Counted from the first letter of the stretch, positions 1 to 8,612 are shown. The stretch is 64,000 nucleotides of DNA from Anaerolinea sp. (GCA_029975055.1 JARKPU010000022.1:186001-250000), one strand, 5' to 3'. The notes: generated by a model not told the origin, from the sequence alone. A program made the numbers and translations.

Positions 1-1
1 A

Positions 2-139
2 GAGCGCGAGGTGCTCTGGAAGACGCTGCGCGAGCGCGCCCTGCGCGCCGGGGCCTACCAGGCCGAGCAGCTCCCCGAGCTGCCCATCGATCCGGCGATC
101 CTGGCCCTGCTGGGAGGCCTCGAGCGGAGAAACGGTTGA
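2..139 (+). CDS. C-terminal end of an unidentified protein (cut by the window edge)
   Basis: An open frame enters from the left edge and stops at TGA 137-139, leaving 45 codons. The visible end is rich in Arg, Glu and Leu (it includes LWKTLRERALRAG and ends ERRNG) and uses codons like the neighbouring genes, so it is probably a real gene end. No family can be recognised from so short a piece. The stretch 140-299 downstream holds only the inverted repeat at 205-268. Confidence 0.5.
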   Translation, partial: EREVLWKTLRERALRAGAYQAEQLPELPIDPAILALLGGLERRNG

Positions 140-204
140 AGTGGTGGCTCAAGGCGAAGAACAGGGCTGCTTTGCGCAGGCGAGGTTTTGGCAATCAAGA
201 GGAG

Positions 205-268
205 AACGACTGAAGTCGTTGCGACAAGAGAAGATTTGCTTTTCTGCGTAGTAACGACTTCAGTCGTT
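205..268. repeat. Paired palindromes AACGACTGAAGTCGTT / AACGACTTCAGTCGTT
   Basis: A 16-bp sequence at 205-220 is repeated in inverted orientation at 253-268. Each arm is itself a palindrome (AACGACT/AGTCGTT), so it can fold alone or as one long hairpin with a 32-nt loop. It lies between a rightward and a leftward gene end, so it could serve as a bidirectional terminator. It looks like a dispersed intergenic repeat unit, but no second locus is present in this window. Confidence 0.75.
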
Positions 269-299
269 TCTTCTTCAATAAAAGAACCCGGCTGGGGTT

Positions 300-512
300 C
301 TACTTCGTCTCCTTCTCTTCCCCGTCTTTGTCTTTCACTTTCAACTCGGCTGCCGGGGTGCGCCCGGCATGCTCCTGGGCCTTCTTCTGCATTTCTTCTT
401 CGCGGCGCTCTTCCTCGCGCCAGCGGCGGTTCGCCACTCCGTAAGCGAAGATAATCCCGACAAAGAAAAGAACTGCCCAGGCCCAGCCCGGCACGCCGCT
501 TAAGAATTCCAT
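300..512 (-). CDS. Small single-pass membrane protein, 70 aa
   Basis: One hydrophobic segment covers about residues 8-28. A very charged tail rich in Glu, Arg and Lys follows and ends at ETK. The ATG at 510-512 lies inside the end of the NUDIX gene (13-bp overlap), which suggests translational coupling in a leftward operon: beta-propeller, NUDIX, this gene. No family is recognised. The layout (short periplasmic N-terminus, one helix, charged cytoplasmic tail) resembles small accessory membrane proteins. It is probably a real gene because of the clean helix and the operon position. Confidence 0.55.
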   Translation of the reverse strand: MEFLSGVPGWAWAVLFFVGIIFAYGVANRRWREEERREEEMQKKAQEHAGRTPAAELKVKDKDGEEKETK

Positions 513-1021
513 ATGCTCTCATCCAATGGCGGATCTGTTTTTTCACCCGGCTCCGCTCGGGTGTGCACCCCGCCGCCTGGGGGCGGGGTGGCCTTCTCTC
601 CCCTTGCCAGGTAATGAGCCAGGTTCTCGCGGCTCACCAGACTGAGCTGCGCGGGCACATCCTCGGGCGCAAACCAGCCGATGGCGCTGCACTTGCCCGG
701 CTCGCGGATAGCAGGCTCGCCCGAGCGCACCCGGCAGAGAAAGGTGGGCGAAACCCAATGCTGGCCTTCCTCCGGCAGGATGTGATCGACCACGTCGAGC
801 AGCTCGAGCACCTCCACCTCGATGCCGAACTCCTCACGCATCTCGCGCCGCAGGGCATCGGCCAGGCGCTCGCCAAACTCCACCGACCCGCCGGGGAACT
901 CCCAAAGGCCGCGCTCGTTCTTGGCCTGCGGGCCGCGTTGCGCCAGGAAGAGCCGGCCCGCGTCGTCAACGATCAACGCGCCCACGCCCACGCCGATAAA
1001 ATCCACTCCGCGCCTGCTCAT
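500..1021 (-). CDS. NUDIX hydrolase (MutT-like)
   Basis: The protein has about 173 residues. A full Nudix box, Gx5Ex7REx2EExG, can be read as GGSVEFGE followed by RREMREEFG, preceded by the usual GLWEFPGG strand. Such enzymes cleave nucleoside diphosphates linked to another group, for example oxidised dNTPs or sugar nucleotides, using Mg2+ bound by the box glutamates; the substrate cannot be told here. The chosen ATG (1019-1021) overlaps the stop of the upstream gene as ATGA, which argues for coupling. The last 30 or so residues are Pro/Gly rich and encoded by a palindromic repeat (566-590), so the tail looks like a late addition. Confidence 0.88.
   Translation of the reverse strand: MSRRGVDFIGVGVGALIVDDAGRLFLAQRGPQAKNERGLWEFPGGSVEFGERLADALRREMREEFGIEVEVLELLDVVDHILPEEGQHWVSPTFLCRVRSGEPAIREPGKCSAIGWFAPEDVPAQLSLVSRENLAHYLARGEKATPPPGGGVHTRAEPGEKTDPPLDESIWNS
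566..590. repeat. Palindrome inside the 3' end of the NUDIX gene
   Basis: CACCCCGCC at 566-574 pairs with GGCGGGGTG at 582-590 across a 7-nt loop, next to GGGTGTGCACCC. The same kind of GC-rich palindrome occurs between genes elsewhere in the window (41.9 kb, 48.95 kb, 49.07 kb). Here it is translated as the C-terminal tail of the NUDIX protein. Confidence 0.5.
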
Positions 1022-1962
1022 ACGATCCACGGCGCCGCGAAGGTGGCCTCCACCTGCCCGGCGGCCAGGTTCCACCAATGGATCACGCCGCTCTCCAGCA
1101 GGCTGGCCAGATGAATGCCGTCTGGCGCGCAAAACAGGCCGTGCACGGCCTGCGGCTCGGGGAGCACCGCCTCCACCGCGGCGCGGCGCATCCCGCCGGC
1201 AGAAATGCGCCCCAGGTTGAGAATTTGCACCTCGAAGGGCGAGACGGCCGTGCTGGCCACCGGCCCCCACACGCTCACCGCCACCAGGCGCGGGTCGCTC
1301 ACCATGGCGGCGGCCACGTTGGTGAACCCGCTCACCCAGGTTTCACCGGCGATATGGCCGGTGGAAAGGTCAAAAACCGAGAGGTGATAGATATCATCGC
1401 TGATCATGAGCAGGTTGTGCTCGCGCGAAAAGTTGAACGGCGGCAGGCTGCGAAATTTGTTCACCTTGAACTTGAAGCGCCGCGCCCCGCTGGCCAGGTC
1501 CACGCACAGGCCGCTGGCCCAGCCCTGCCCGGCCACCTCGCCGGCCAGGGTGACGACCAGCGAGCGGTCGTCGGGCGCAAGCGCGCAGGCCTCGAGGGCA
1601 GGGTAATAGCGCGGGTCATGCTCGATGCGCACCACCCGTTTAGGCTCGATTCCCAGCGCATCGCGCAGCTCGATGAGCAGCTTGTAGCGGTCGGGGGCGG
1701 CCACAAAGCGCTGGTGCAGGCTGAGCTCCGCGGCATCCAGGGCCTTCAACGCACATTCGGCCCCGGTGCATGCCTCCCAGGCCTTCACCGCGCCGCCGGA
1801 AGAGCCGGTCAGCAGCCGCCGGCCGCTTCGCTCCACGCCCAGCAGGCCGCCCGGAAGCGCGCGCACGTAAGCACCGTCGCGCAAATCCCACACGTCCACC
1901 GATTCGTCGCTGGTGGAATGGAACAGGAACTCTCCGCCAGGTGATATGTAGAGCGGCTTCAA
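1018..1962 (-). CDS. WD40-like beta-propeller protein
   Basis: The 314-residue protein has repeated blades with the pattern SPGGEFLFHSTSD...VDVWDL, CAPDGIHLASLLESGVIHWWNL and similar Trp-Asp ends, typical of WD40/YVTN propellers. There is no signal peptide, so it is probably cytoplasmic and acts as a protein-binding scaffold. Translation starts at TTG 1960-1962; a GAGGTGA ribosome-binding site lies 7 nt upstream, which decides the start. It is the first gene of a leftward operon and overlaps the NUDIX gene by 4 bp. Function is unknown; the repeats are degenerate, so the number of blades is uncertain. Confidence 0.7.
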   Translation of the reverse strand: MKPLYISPGGEFLFHSTSDESVDVWDLRDGAYVRALPGGLLGVERSGRRLLTGSSGGAVKAWEACTGAECALKALDAAELSLHQRFVAAPDRYKLLIELRDALGIEPKRVVRIEHDPRYYPALEACALAPDDRSLVVTLAGEVAGQGWASGLCVDLASGARRFKFKVNKFRSLPPFNFSREHNLLMISDDIYHLSVFDLSTGHIAGETWVSGFTNVAAAMVSDPRLVAVSVWGPVASTAVSPFEVQILNLGRISAGGMRRAAVEAVLPEPQAVHGLFCAPDGIHLASLLESGVIHWWNLAAGQVEATFAAPWIV

Positions 1963-2065
1963 GGCAGATCACCTCAACTTCAAGCGCACCACACGGGCTT
2001 ACCTTTTCCGGTTTTTATACCATATTTCATTGGACGGTTTATACTTATTACGCGAGGAGATTTTT

Positions 2066-2284
2066 ATGTGTAGAAACATTCGCAAGCTGCGTTCTGCCGA
2101 GCGGCCGCCCAGCGATGATGAAATCCGCGAGGCTGCGCTTCAATTTGTGCGCAAAGTCAGCGGCTACCGCGCGCCCTCGAAGGCCAACCGCGAAGCCTTC
2201 GAGCGCGCCGTCGAGCAGGTTTCGGCCTCGGTGCGGGCGCTCTTCGACAGCCTCGAAAGCCACGCGCGGAGCAGCCAGCCATGA
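2066..2284 (+). CDS. DUF2277 family protein
   Basis: The 72-residue protein begins MCRNIRKLRSAERPPSDDEI and continues with AALQFVRKVSGYRAPSK, the signature of DUF2277, a small family of unknown function. The start is placed at this Met because family members begin MCRNI and because GAGGAGA lies at the right distance upstream; an upstream in-frame ATG at 2030 has no such site. A TATACT box at 2040-2045 could be its promoter. The stop overlaps the dihydropyrimidinase start as ATGA, so the two are translated together. Confidence 0.9.
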   Translation: MCRNIRKLRSAERPPSDDEIREAALQFVRKVSGYRAPSKANREAFERAVEQVSASVRALFDSLESHARSSQP

Positions 2285-3702
2285 CGCTCCTGATCAAAGG
2301 CGGCACGCTGGTGACAGCCGGCGAGACCTTCCAGGCCGACCTGCTCGTGGAAGGCGAGCAGATCGCCCTCATCGGCGCGGACCTGCAGGCCCCGCCCGGG
2401 GCCGGGGTGATCGACGCGCGCGGCAGGCTGGTGATGCCCGGCGGCGTGGACGTGCACGTCCACCTCGACCTGCCCATGTTCGGCACGGTGTCATCCGATG
2501 ACCATTACACCGGCCACAAGGCCGCCGCTTTCGGCGGCACCACCACGGTGATCGACTTCATCTCGCAAGACCACCCCTCTCTGCGCGCCTGCGTGGAGGC
2601 CTGGCACGCCCGCGTGGGCGGTAAAGCCGCGGTGGATTACGGCTTTCACATGAACATCACCCGCCTCTACGAACACACGCTGGATGAGCTTCCCATCCTG
2701 CTCGAAGAGGGGATCACGTCCATCAAAGTCTTCACCGCCTATAATAACCGCCTGCGCCTGCCGGATGGCGATATCTTTCGCGTCATGCGCGCGGCGCGCA
2801 AGCTCGGCTTGCTCACACTCCTGCACGCCGAAAACGGCGATGTGATCGAGGTGTTGGTAGCCGAAGCCCTCGAGGCGGGCAACACCACGCCCGAATGGCA
2901 CGCGCGTACCCGCCCGGCCTGGGGCGCGGTGGAAGCCGTGCTGCGCGGGGCGGCCCTTTCGGCACAGACGGGCGCGCCGCTTTATGTGGTGCACATGAAC
3001 GCCGCCGGCGAGGTGGACCAGCTGGCTTACGCGCTCAAGCAGGGCCTGGCGGTGATGGGCGAGACCTGCCCGCAGTATCTCTGCTTCACCGATGAGAAGT
3101 TGAGCGAGCCTGATGGGGCCAAGTGGGTCTGCTCACCGCCGCTGCGCGGGGCTGCCGACCGCAAGCGCCTCTGGCAGGGCCTGGCGGATGGCACCATCCA
3201 GGTCGTCGCCACCGATCACTGCCCGTTCTTCTTCGACGGCACGCGGCCGATCGACTACGAGGGCGTGCCCGTGGCCATCCCCGGCAAGGAACTCGGCGAG
3301 GGCAATTTCACGCGCATTCCCAACGGCCTGCCCGGCGTGGGCGACCGCCTGCCTATCCTCTGGACCAGGGGCGTGGGCAGCGGGATACTCACCCCCAACC
3401 AGTTCGTGGCCCTCACCGCCACCAACCCGGCGCGCATCTTCGGGCTTTACCCGCGCAAGGGCGCGCTGGTGCCCGGCGCCGATGCCGATATTCTGCTCTG
3501 GGACCCGCACAAGCGCCTGACATACGGCGTGGCGCACGCCCGGCACCGCACCGATTACAACCTCTACGAGGGCTGGGAACTGACCGGCTACCCCGAAAAG
3601 GTCTTCCTGCGCGGGCAGCTCATTGTGGATGGCGAACGCTGGCTGGGCCGCCGCGGGCAGGGAACCTTCTTGCGGCGCAAACCGTTTGCCGAGGTGCTCT
3701 AA
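2281..3702 (+). CDS. hydA: Dihydropyrimidinase / D-hydantoinase
   Basis: The 473-residue amidohydrolase opens the ring of dihydropyrimidines or 5-substituted hydantoins, giving N-carbamoyl amino acids; it acts in the cytoplasm as the second step of reductive pyrimidine degradation. The metal centre is visible: DVHVHLD (His59, His61), the lysine that becomes carbamylated in SIKVFTAY (Lys149), LLHAEN, YVVHM and the aspartate in ATDHCPF. Length fits the family (about 460-480). No dihydropyrimidine dehydrogenase or beta-ureidopropionase is adjacent, so the physiological substrate is open. It overlaps DUF2277 by 4 bp and may be co-transcribed with the membrane genes that begin 3 bp downstream. Confidence 0.92.
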   Translation: MTLLIKGGTLVTAGETFQADLLVEGEQIALIGADLQAPPGAGVIDARGRLVMPGGVDVHVHLDLPMFGTVSSDDHYTGHKAAAFGGTTTVIDFISQDHPSLRACVEAWHARVGGKAAVDYGFHMNITRLYEHTLDELPILLEEGITSIKVFTAYNNRLRLPDGDIFRVMRAARKLGLLTLLHAENGDVIEVLVAEALEAGNTTPEWHARTRPAWGAVEAVLRGAALSAQTGAPLYVVHMNAAGEVDQLAYALKQGLAVMGETCPQYLCFTDEKLSEPDGAKWVCSPPLRGAADRKRLWQGLADGTIQVVATDHCPFFFDGTRPIDYEGVPVAIPGKELGEGNFTRIPNGLPGVGDRLPILWTRGVGSGILTPNQFVALTATNPARIFGLYPRKGALVPGADADILLWDPHKRLTYGVAHARHRTDYNLYEGWELTGYPEKVFLRGQLIVDGERWLGRRGQGTFLRRKPFAEVL

Positions 3703-3705
3703 GAC

Positions 3706-5304
3706 TTGCTTCCGCTCCTGCCTCCTGCCTTGCTGCTCCTGGCGGCGCTTGGTATCTTGACTCTCCAGCGCCTGCGCCCGAGCGTGGGCTACGCCTGGGT
3801 GATCGGCACACTCACCAGCCTGGCCGCCGCGGCAGTCACCGTCTTCCTGCGCTGGCGCCTTCCGCAGCAAACCTCGCTGGGCAACTGGCTGCCGTTTTCG
3901 GTGTTCATCGATTCTCCCATCCTGGGATTAGACGGCAATTCCTGGCCTTATTACTTCTCCATCGGGGCGGTCGCCCTGGCCGTGCTGCTCACGGCCTCGG
4001 CCCGCCTGGAGCCTGCCGCCAGCCCCTATGCCTGGGCCGGGGTGCTCTCGTTGTGCTCCATGGGCATGCTGGCGGTCCTCTCGGCCAACCTGCTCACCCT
4101 CACCCTCACCTGGACGTTGATCGACCTGCTCGAACTGGTCATCCTGCAGGCAAACAGCAATAACCGCACCCTGGGGATCCAGACGGTGATCATGTCCACC
4201 TTCCGCGTCACCGGCACCGTGCTGGTGCTGGTGGCCGCCCTGGTCTGCCGCGGGCAAAACCTGCCGCCCACCTTCGCCACCCTGCCGCCCGCGGCTGCGC
4301 TGCTGCTGTTGCTGGCTGCCGGGCTGCGCCTGGGGGTCCTTCCGCTGCACCTGCCGGATCTGGGGATCATCCGGCGGCGCGGGCTGGGAACCACACTGCG
4401 CATCGTCTCTGCGGCAGCGGCGCTGGTGGTGCTGGCGCGCCTGCCCGCCGAGAGCGTCCCCGCCGAGGTGAAAGGCCTGCTGCTGGGCTTCACGGCACTG
4501 GCCGCCCTCTACAGCGCGGCAATGTGGGCCGGGGCCGGCGACGAACTCGGCGGGCGGCCGTATTGGCTGATCGCCCTCGGGGGGCTGGCGGTGGCCAGCG
4601 TCATCCAGGGGCAGCCGCGCTCCAGCCTGGCCTGGGGGATGCTGCTCATCCTGCCGGGCAGCCTGCTCTTCCTCTATTCGGCCCGCCGGCGGCAGATTCT
4701 CTTCCTGCCCGCCCTGGCTGTGGTTGGGCTTTCGGGCCTGCCGTTCACCCCGGGGGCGGGCGGCTGGGCAGGGGTGTTCGCAACGCCGTTCAACTTCTGG
4801 CAGGTACTGCTCCTGGCGGCGCATTCGCTGCTCTTCCTGGGCTACCTGAAGTTCATCTTCATGCCGGGCGAAGACCTGGCCAGGATGGAGCGCTGGATCC
4901 AGGCCATGTACCCGTTGGGGCTGGCAGTGCCCGCCCTCGCGCTGGCGTTCACCGGCCTGCTTGGCTGGCCCGGCTCGCTGGGGCCGGGCATCTTCTGGGC
5001 CGGGCCGCTCTCGCTGGTCGCCGCCGGGCTGCTTTGGACGGCGCTGAGCTACTGGCAGCGCCGCACCACGCGCGACGACGCCGTCAGCCGTTTTTATTCG
5101 AGCGCAACGCAATCGGTCGGGGGGGCGCTCGCGCGCCTCTTCAGCCTGCGCTGGCTCTACGGGTTGATCTGGTGGCTCTACCGGCGACTGCTGCAGGTCA
5201 TCCAGGTGCTCACCGAAATTCTCGAAGGCGACGGCGGTGTGCTTTGGGCGCTGGTGCTGCTGGCGCTGCTGATCTCTTTGCTTCGATCCAGGCTGGCGCG
5301 ATGA
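3706..5304 (+). CDS. NuoL/M/N-like (antiporter-type) membrane subunit, divergent
   Basis: The 532-residue protein has about 14 hydrophobic segments and the overall plan of proton-conducting subunits of complex I, hydrogenase-4 and Mrp antiporters. The acidic residue of TM5 has counterparts in TWTLIDLLEL (Asp140, Glu143), and PLHLPD (213-218) corresponds to the FHTWLPDAH loop. However, no lysine is visible in the helices after this loop, where canonical subunits carry the channel lysines. The start is TTG, 3 bp after the hydantoinase stop, with GAGGTG a little far upstream. It overlaps the next gene by 4 bp. It is probably part of a membrane complex; ion transport itself is uncertain. Confidence 0.7.
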   Translation: MLPLLPPALLLLAALGILTLQRLRPSVGYAWVIGTLTSLAAAAVTVFLRWRLPQQTSLGNWLPFSVFIDSPILGLDGNSWPYYFSIGAVALAVLLTASARLEPAASPYAWAGVLSLCSMGMLAVLSANLLTLTLTWTLIDLLELVILQANSNNRTLGIQTVIMSTFRVTGTVLVLVAALVCRGQNLPPTFATLPPAAALLLLLAAGLRLGVLPLHLPDLGIIRRRGLGTTLRIVSAAAALVVLARLPAESVPAEVKGLLLGFTALAALYSAAMWAGAGDELGGRPYWLIALGGLAVASVIQGQPRSSLAWGMLLILPGSLLFLYSARRRQILFLPALAVVGLSGLPFTPGAGGWAGVFATPFNFWQVLLLAAHSLLFLGYLKFIFMPGEDLARMERWIQAMYPLGLAVPALALAFTGLLGWPGSLGPGIFWAGPLSLVAAGLLWTALSYWQRRTTRDDAVSRFYSSATQSVGGALARLFSLRWLYGLIWWLYRRLLQVIQVLTEILEGDGGVLWALVLLALLISLLRSRLAR

Positions 5305-5891
5305 CAATCCTCGAGCGGCTCGAAGTTTTCCCCGTCATCCTCGTGGCGCTGTGCAGCGTGGTGCTGCTCGTCAGTCAGAACTGGCGCTACAGCATCCTGG
5401 CGCTGGCCATTCAATACGTGGGCGTGTTCTGGCTGGTCGGCACCATCTGGCCGTTTGGGCTGGCGGTGGTCAAACTGGTGGCCGGTTGGATGGCCGGGGC
5501 CGCCCTGAGCGCATCGCAGCCCGAGGAGGGCCTGCGCGAAGAGGCCGCGCCGGGGGCATCCAGGGCGGTCTTCCGCACCCTGGCCGCCGGGCTGGTGGTC
5601 ATCCTGGTTGTTTCGGTGACGCCGCTGGTGCAGGGGTTCGCGTTGATTGACCCGCAGAGCCTGCAAGGCGGGTTGATCCTCATCGGCGCGGGGCTGCTTC
5701 ACCTGGGGATGAGCACCCGCCCCATGCGCGTCATCCTGGGGCTGCTCACCGCGCTCTCCGGCTTCGAGATTCTCTACGCCGCCGTAGAGACATCCGTCCT
5801 GGTGGCGGGGCTGCAGGCAATCATCACGCTGGGGCTGGCCCTCGTCGGCGCTTACCTGCTGGCCGCGCCCGGCATGGAGGGGGGCGAGTGA
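5301..5891 (+). CDS. NuoK/HyfE-like membrane protein
   Basis: The 196-residue protein has about six hydrophobic segments. The C-terminal half (LTALSGFEILYAAVE) looks like the NuoK/MnhC/HyfE fold, in which glutamates in neighbouring helices take part in proton transfer. Size fits hydrogenase-4 component E (about 200-220) better than NuoK (about 100). The ATG overlaps the previous stop (ATGA), and the gene ends overlapping the next (GTGA). The three genes therefore form one translational unit and probably one membrane complex. Assignment to the HyfE type rests on size and order. Confidence 0.6.
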   Translation: MTILERLEVFPVILVALCSVVLLVSQNWRYSILALAIQYVGVFWLVGTIWPFGLAVVKLVAGWMAGAALSASQPEEGLREEAAPGASRAVFRTLAAGLVVILVVSVTPLVQGFALIDPQSLQGGLILIGAGLLHLGMSTRPMRVILGLLTALSGFEILYAAVETSVLVAGLQAIITLGLALVGAYLLAAPGMEGGE

Positions 5892-7285
5892 GCGCGGCCC
5901 TGCTGTGGATCTTCCTGCCCGGGCTGGCGGCCGTCGGCCTGTGGTTTGGCCGCAAGCGCTCGGGGATGGTCGTCTTCGTCGCCACCGGGTTGTGCCTGGC
6001 GCTGGCCGGGCTGGCCCTGGTTTTGCCCATCGGGAAGGCGCTGCGCCTGGGCCGCCTGCTGTTCGAGCTCGAACCGGTGATGAACATTGCCGGTCGGCGG
6101 CTGGTGCTGGCCGAAGCCGACCGCCCCCTGCTGACGTTCTTCTACGCCATCGCGGGCTTCTGGTTCGCCGGGACGCTCTCGGCGGGCGGGCACCGGCAGA
6201 TCGTCCCTTACGGGCTGGGGATGGTGGCGCTGCTGGTGGCGGCCGTTGCCGTGGAGCCATTCCTCTTTGCCGCGCTGTTGATCGAAATGGCCGTCCTCCT
6301 GAGCATCCCGATGCTCATCACGCCCGGCGAAGCGCGCATCGGGCAGGGAGTGCTGCGTTACCTGATCTTCCAGACCCTGGCGATGCCGTTCATCCTGCTG
6401 GCCGGGTGGGCGCTCTCTGGGGTGGAGGCCAACCCTGCCGATGCCACGCTCGTCTCGCTGGCGAGCATCTTCCTTGGGCTGGGGTTCGCCTTCTGGCTGG
6501 CCATCTTCCCGTTTTACACCTGGGTGCCGCTGCTCGCCGGGCAGGCGCCCCCCTATGCGGTGGGGTTCCTTTACCTCGTCTTGCCGACCACCGCGCTGCT
6601 GCTTGGGCTGGATTTCATCAACGCCTACGGCTGGCTGCGCAACGCCTCCCAGCTGTACCTGATCCTGCGGCTGGGCGGGGCTTTGATGGTGGTGACGGCC
6701 GGGGTCTGGTCGCTCTTCCAGCGCAACCTGGGGCGGCTTTTCGGCTACGCGATGATTGTGGAAACGGGCTTCTCGCTGCTTGCGGTGAGCCTCAACAGCC
6801 ACCTGGGCGGCGAGATCTTCACCATGATCTTCCTGCCGCGCGTCATCGCCATGGGGCTGTGGGCGCTGTGCTCGGCTGCGCTGCTCAAGACGGGCCGCAG
6901 CCTGGATTATGAGAGCCTCGAGCGCGTTGCCGAGGAGCTGCCCACCGCCTCGGCGGGGCTGGCTGCTGCGGTGCTCACCCTGGGCGGGCTGCCGCTGCTC
7001 GCGGCCTTCCCGATTCGCATCGTCCTGCTTCAGGAAGTGGCCGGGCAGTCGCCGCTCACGGCTGTTTGGGTGCTGGCAGGCATGGTGGGGCTGCTGTTCA
7101 GCGCATTTCGCCTGCTGGCCGTGCTCACCGGCGGTTACTTTGGCCCGCGCCGCTTTCAGGAAGGCCGCCTGCAAAGTGCGTTGATCATCGCCGGGGCCGC
7201 CGCGCTGTTGATCATCGGCTTTGCGCCGCGGCTCTTCCTACCGCTGCTGGCGGGCATGCTGAAAGCCTTCACGCGCCTGCCGTGA
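5888..7285 (+). CDS. NuoN/HyfF-like (antiporter-type) membrane subunit, divergent
   Basis: The 465-residue protein has about 13-14 hydrophobic segments. The TM5 glutamate is recognisable (LLIEMAVLLSIP, Glu133), and FYTWVP (209-214) matches the conserved F-H-T-W-L-P loop. The following helix (YLVLPTTALLLGL) lacks the lysine found in NuoL/M/N. The start codon is GTG in a GTGA overlap with the previous gene. The helix after the broken TM12-like region is present, so the protein is full length. It is the last gene of the three-gene set; no NuoB/C/D/I-type hydrophilic subunit or hydrogenase gene follows. Confidence 0.7.
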   Translation: MSAALLWIFLPGLAAVGLWFGRKRSGMVVFVATGLCLALAGLALVLPIGKALRLGRLLFELEPVMNIAGRRLVLAEADRPLLTFFYAIAGFWFAGTLSAGGHRQIVPYGLGMVALLVAAVAVEPFLFAALLIEMAVLLSIPMLITPGEARIGQGVLRYLIFQTLAMPFILLAGWALSGVEANPADATLVSLASIFLGLGFAFWLAIFPFYTWVPLLAGQAPPYAVGFLYLVLPTTALLLGLDFINAYGWLRNASQLYLILRLGGALMVVTAGVWSLFQRNLGRLFGYAMIVETGFSLLAVSLNSHLGGEIFTMIFLPRVIAMGLWALCSAALLKTGRSLDYESLERVAEELPTASAGLAAAVLTLGGLPLLAAFPIRIVLLQEVAGQSPLTAVWVLAGMVGLLFSAFRLLAVLTGGYFGPRRFQEGRLQSALIIAGAAALLIIGFAPRLFLPLLAGMLKAFTRLP

Positions 7286-7350
7286 GGCAGAGCCCTCTCG
7301 GCGCAAGGCCGGTTTCAAAGCCAGGTAACTTTTCCACAGGGTTCGTAAGG

Positions 7351-7356
7351 TATAAT
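7351..7356 (+). promoter_or_regulatory. TATAAT -10 box before the coiled-coil gene
   Basis: A perfect TATAAT lies in the 142-bp gap before the coiled-coil gene. No good -35 box is seen 17 bp upstream. The expected RNA would have a leader of about 65 nt. Confidence 0.55.
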
Positions 7357-7427
7357 TTAATCTATTCAAGCGAAAATCACCGCCCCCGCGGGCATATTCA
7401 CGGATCACTCACTCACAGGAAATCAAG

Positions 7428-8606
7428 ATGGACCCAGAGCAATTGCAAAAGCGTCTCGAATTTATCGAAAACGAACGCCGCAAGGATAAAGAGATCATCA
7501 GCACCTTAGAGCAGCGCCTGGCCGCCCTCGAAGACACCCAGCCCGAGTTGAAGCAGCAGGTGAAAGACACCACCAGCGAGGTGGTGCGCCTGAACACGGT
7601 GCTCTCGCGCTTCGACCAGCTCGACGCCGCCCTCGCTCAGCTGCGCATCGACCTGACGCGCAACCTTGAGAACATCGAGAAAATCCGCACCGACCACGAC
7701 CGCGAGGTGGAAAGGGTGCGCCTGGGCGACCTGGAACTGCTCAACAAGGCCATCGGCGAGGTGCGCAAAGGCCTCGAACCGATCCCGGAACTGCGCAAGA
7801 ACCTGCAGAGCCGCGTGGAAGAAGATTTCCGCCTCTCGCGCCTGATCGAAGAGATGGAAGTGAAGCTCCTCGAGGCGCGCCGGTCAGACGAAGAATACCG
7901 CCGCTCGCAAAAACTGCTCGAAGAAGGCCAGCGGCAAGATGCCAAGCGCCTGGCCGACTTGCAGGGCGAGGTGACGGCCATCCGCAAGCGTTTGGATGAA
8001 CAGCGCGGCAAGGTGGACCTGAACACCGACAGCGTGCGCAAGCTCGACCAACGCATCAACGACCTGCAGGCCGCCGAGGGCGAGCGCAGGCAGACGATCG
8101 CGGCCTTCATTGACAAGCAAAACATGGCCCAGCTGGAGCGCGAGCGCATCTGGAAAGACTGGCAGAGCCGCTTCGAGGCCATCGAGCGCCAGTCGGTCGG
8201 GCTGGATTCGCAGGTGCAGGCGCTGGATGCGTTGCAGCGCTCGGTGCGCCGCGCCCAGGAGAACTTCGAAGAGATCACCCAACGCTTCGAGCGGCGCATC
8301 AACGAGATCACCGAGATGCAGCGGCTGAACGAGGAGCGCTTCCGCCAGGAGTGGGTGGCCTTCCGCGCCGATGACCAGAAACGCTGGACGAACTACTCGC
8401 TGGTGCAGGAAGAGCAGCAGCGCGAGCAGGCGCAGTTGTTCGAGCGCGTCAACGAGCGCACGACCGCCCTCGAAGACTCCCTGCAGGATATTCAAGACAC
8501 GCTGCAACTGATCAAAGCCGAGACGGAAAAGCGCTTGCAGGGCCTGCTGGCCTCGGCGCACGAGTGGATCGAAGAATTCGACCGCGCCTTTGGGCGCTCC
8601 GGCTAG
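7428..8606 (+). CDS. Long coiled-coil protein
   Basis: The 392-residue protein is almost wholly charged heptad repeats (Leu, Glu, Arg, Lys, Gln) with few Pro and Gly. It resembles SMC-, filament- or TMF-like coiled coils but has no ATPase head, signal peptide or membrane helix. It is therefore probably a cytoplasmic rod or scaffold. It has its own promoter region and ends 6 bp before selB, so both may be co-transcribed. No family can be named: low-complexity coiled coils match many unrelated proteins. Confidence 0.7.
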   Translation: MDPEQLQKRLEFIENERRKDKEIISTLEQRLAALEDTQPELKQQVKDTTSEVVRLNTVLSRFDQLDAALAQLRIDLTRNLENIEKIRTDHDREVERVRLGDLELLNKAIGEVRKGLEPIPELRKNLQSRVEEDFRLSRLIEEMEVKLLEARRSDEEYRRSQKLLEEGQRQDAKRLADLQGEVTAIRKRLDEQRGKVDLNTDSVRKLDQRINDLQAAEGERRQTIAAFIDKQNMAQLERERIWKDWQSRFEAIERQSVGLDSQVQALDALQRSVRRAQENFEEITQRFERRINEITEMQRLNEERFRQEWVAFRADDQKRWTNYSLVQEEQQREQAQLFERVNERTTALEDSLQDIQDTLQLIKAETEKRLQGLLASAHEWIEEFDRAFGRSG

Positions 8607-8612
8607 CGGCGT

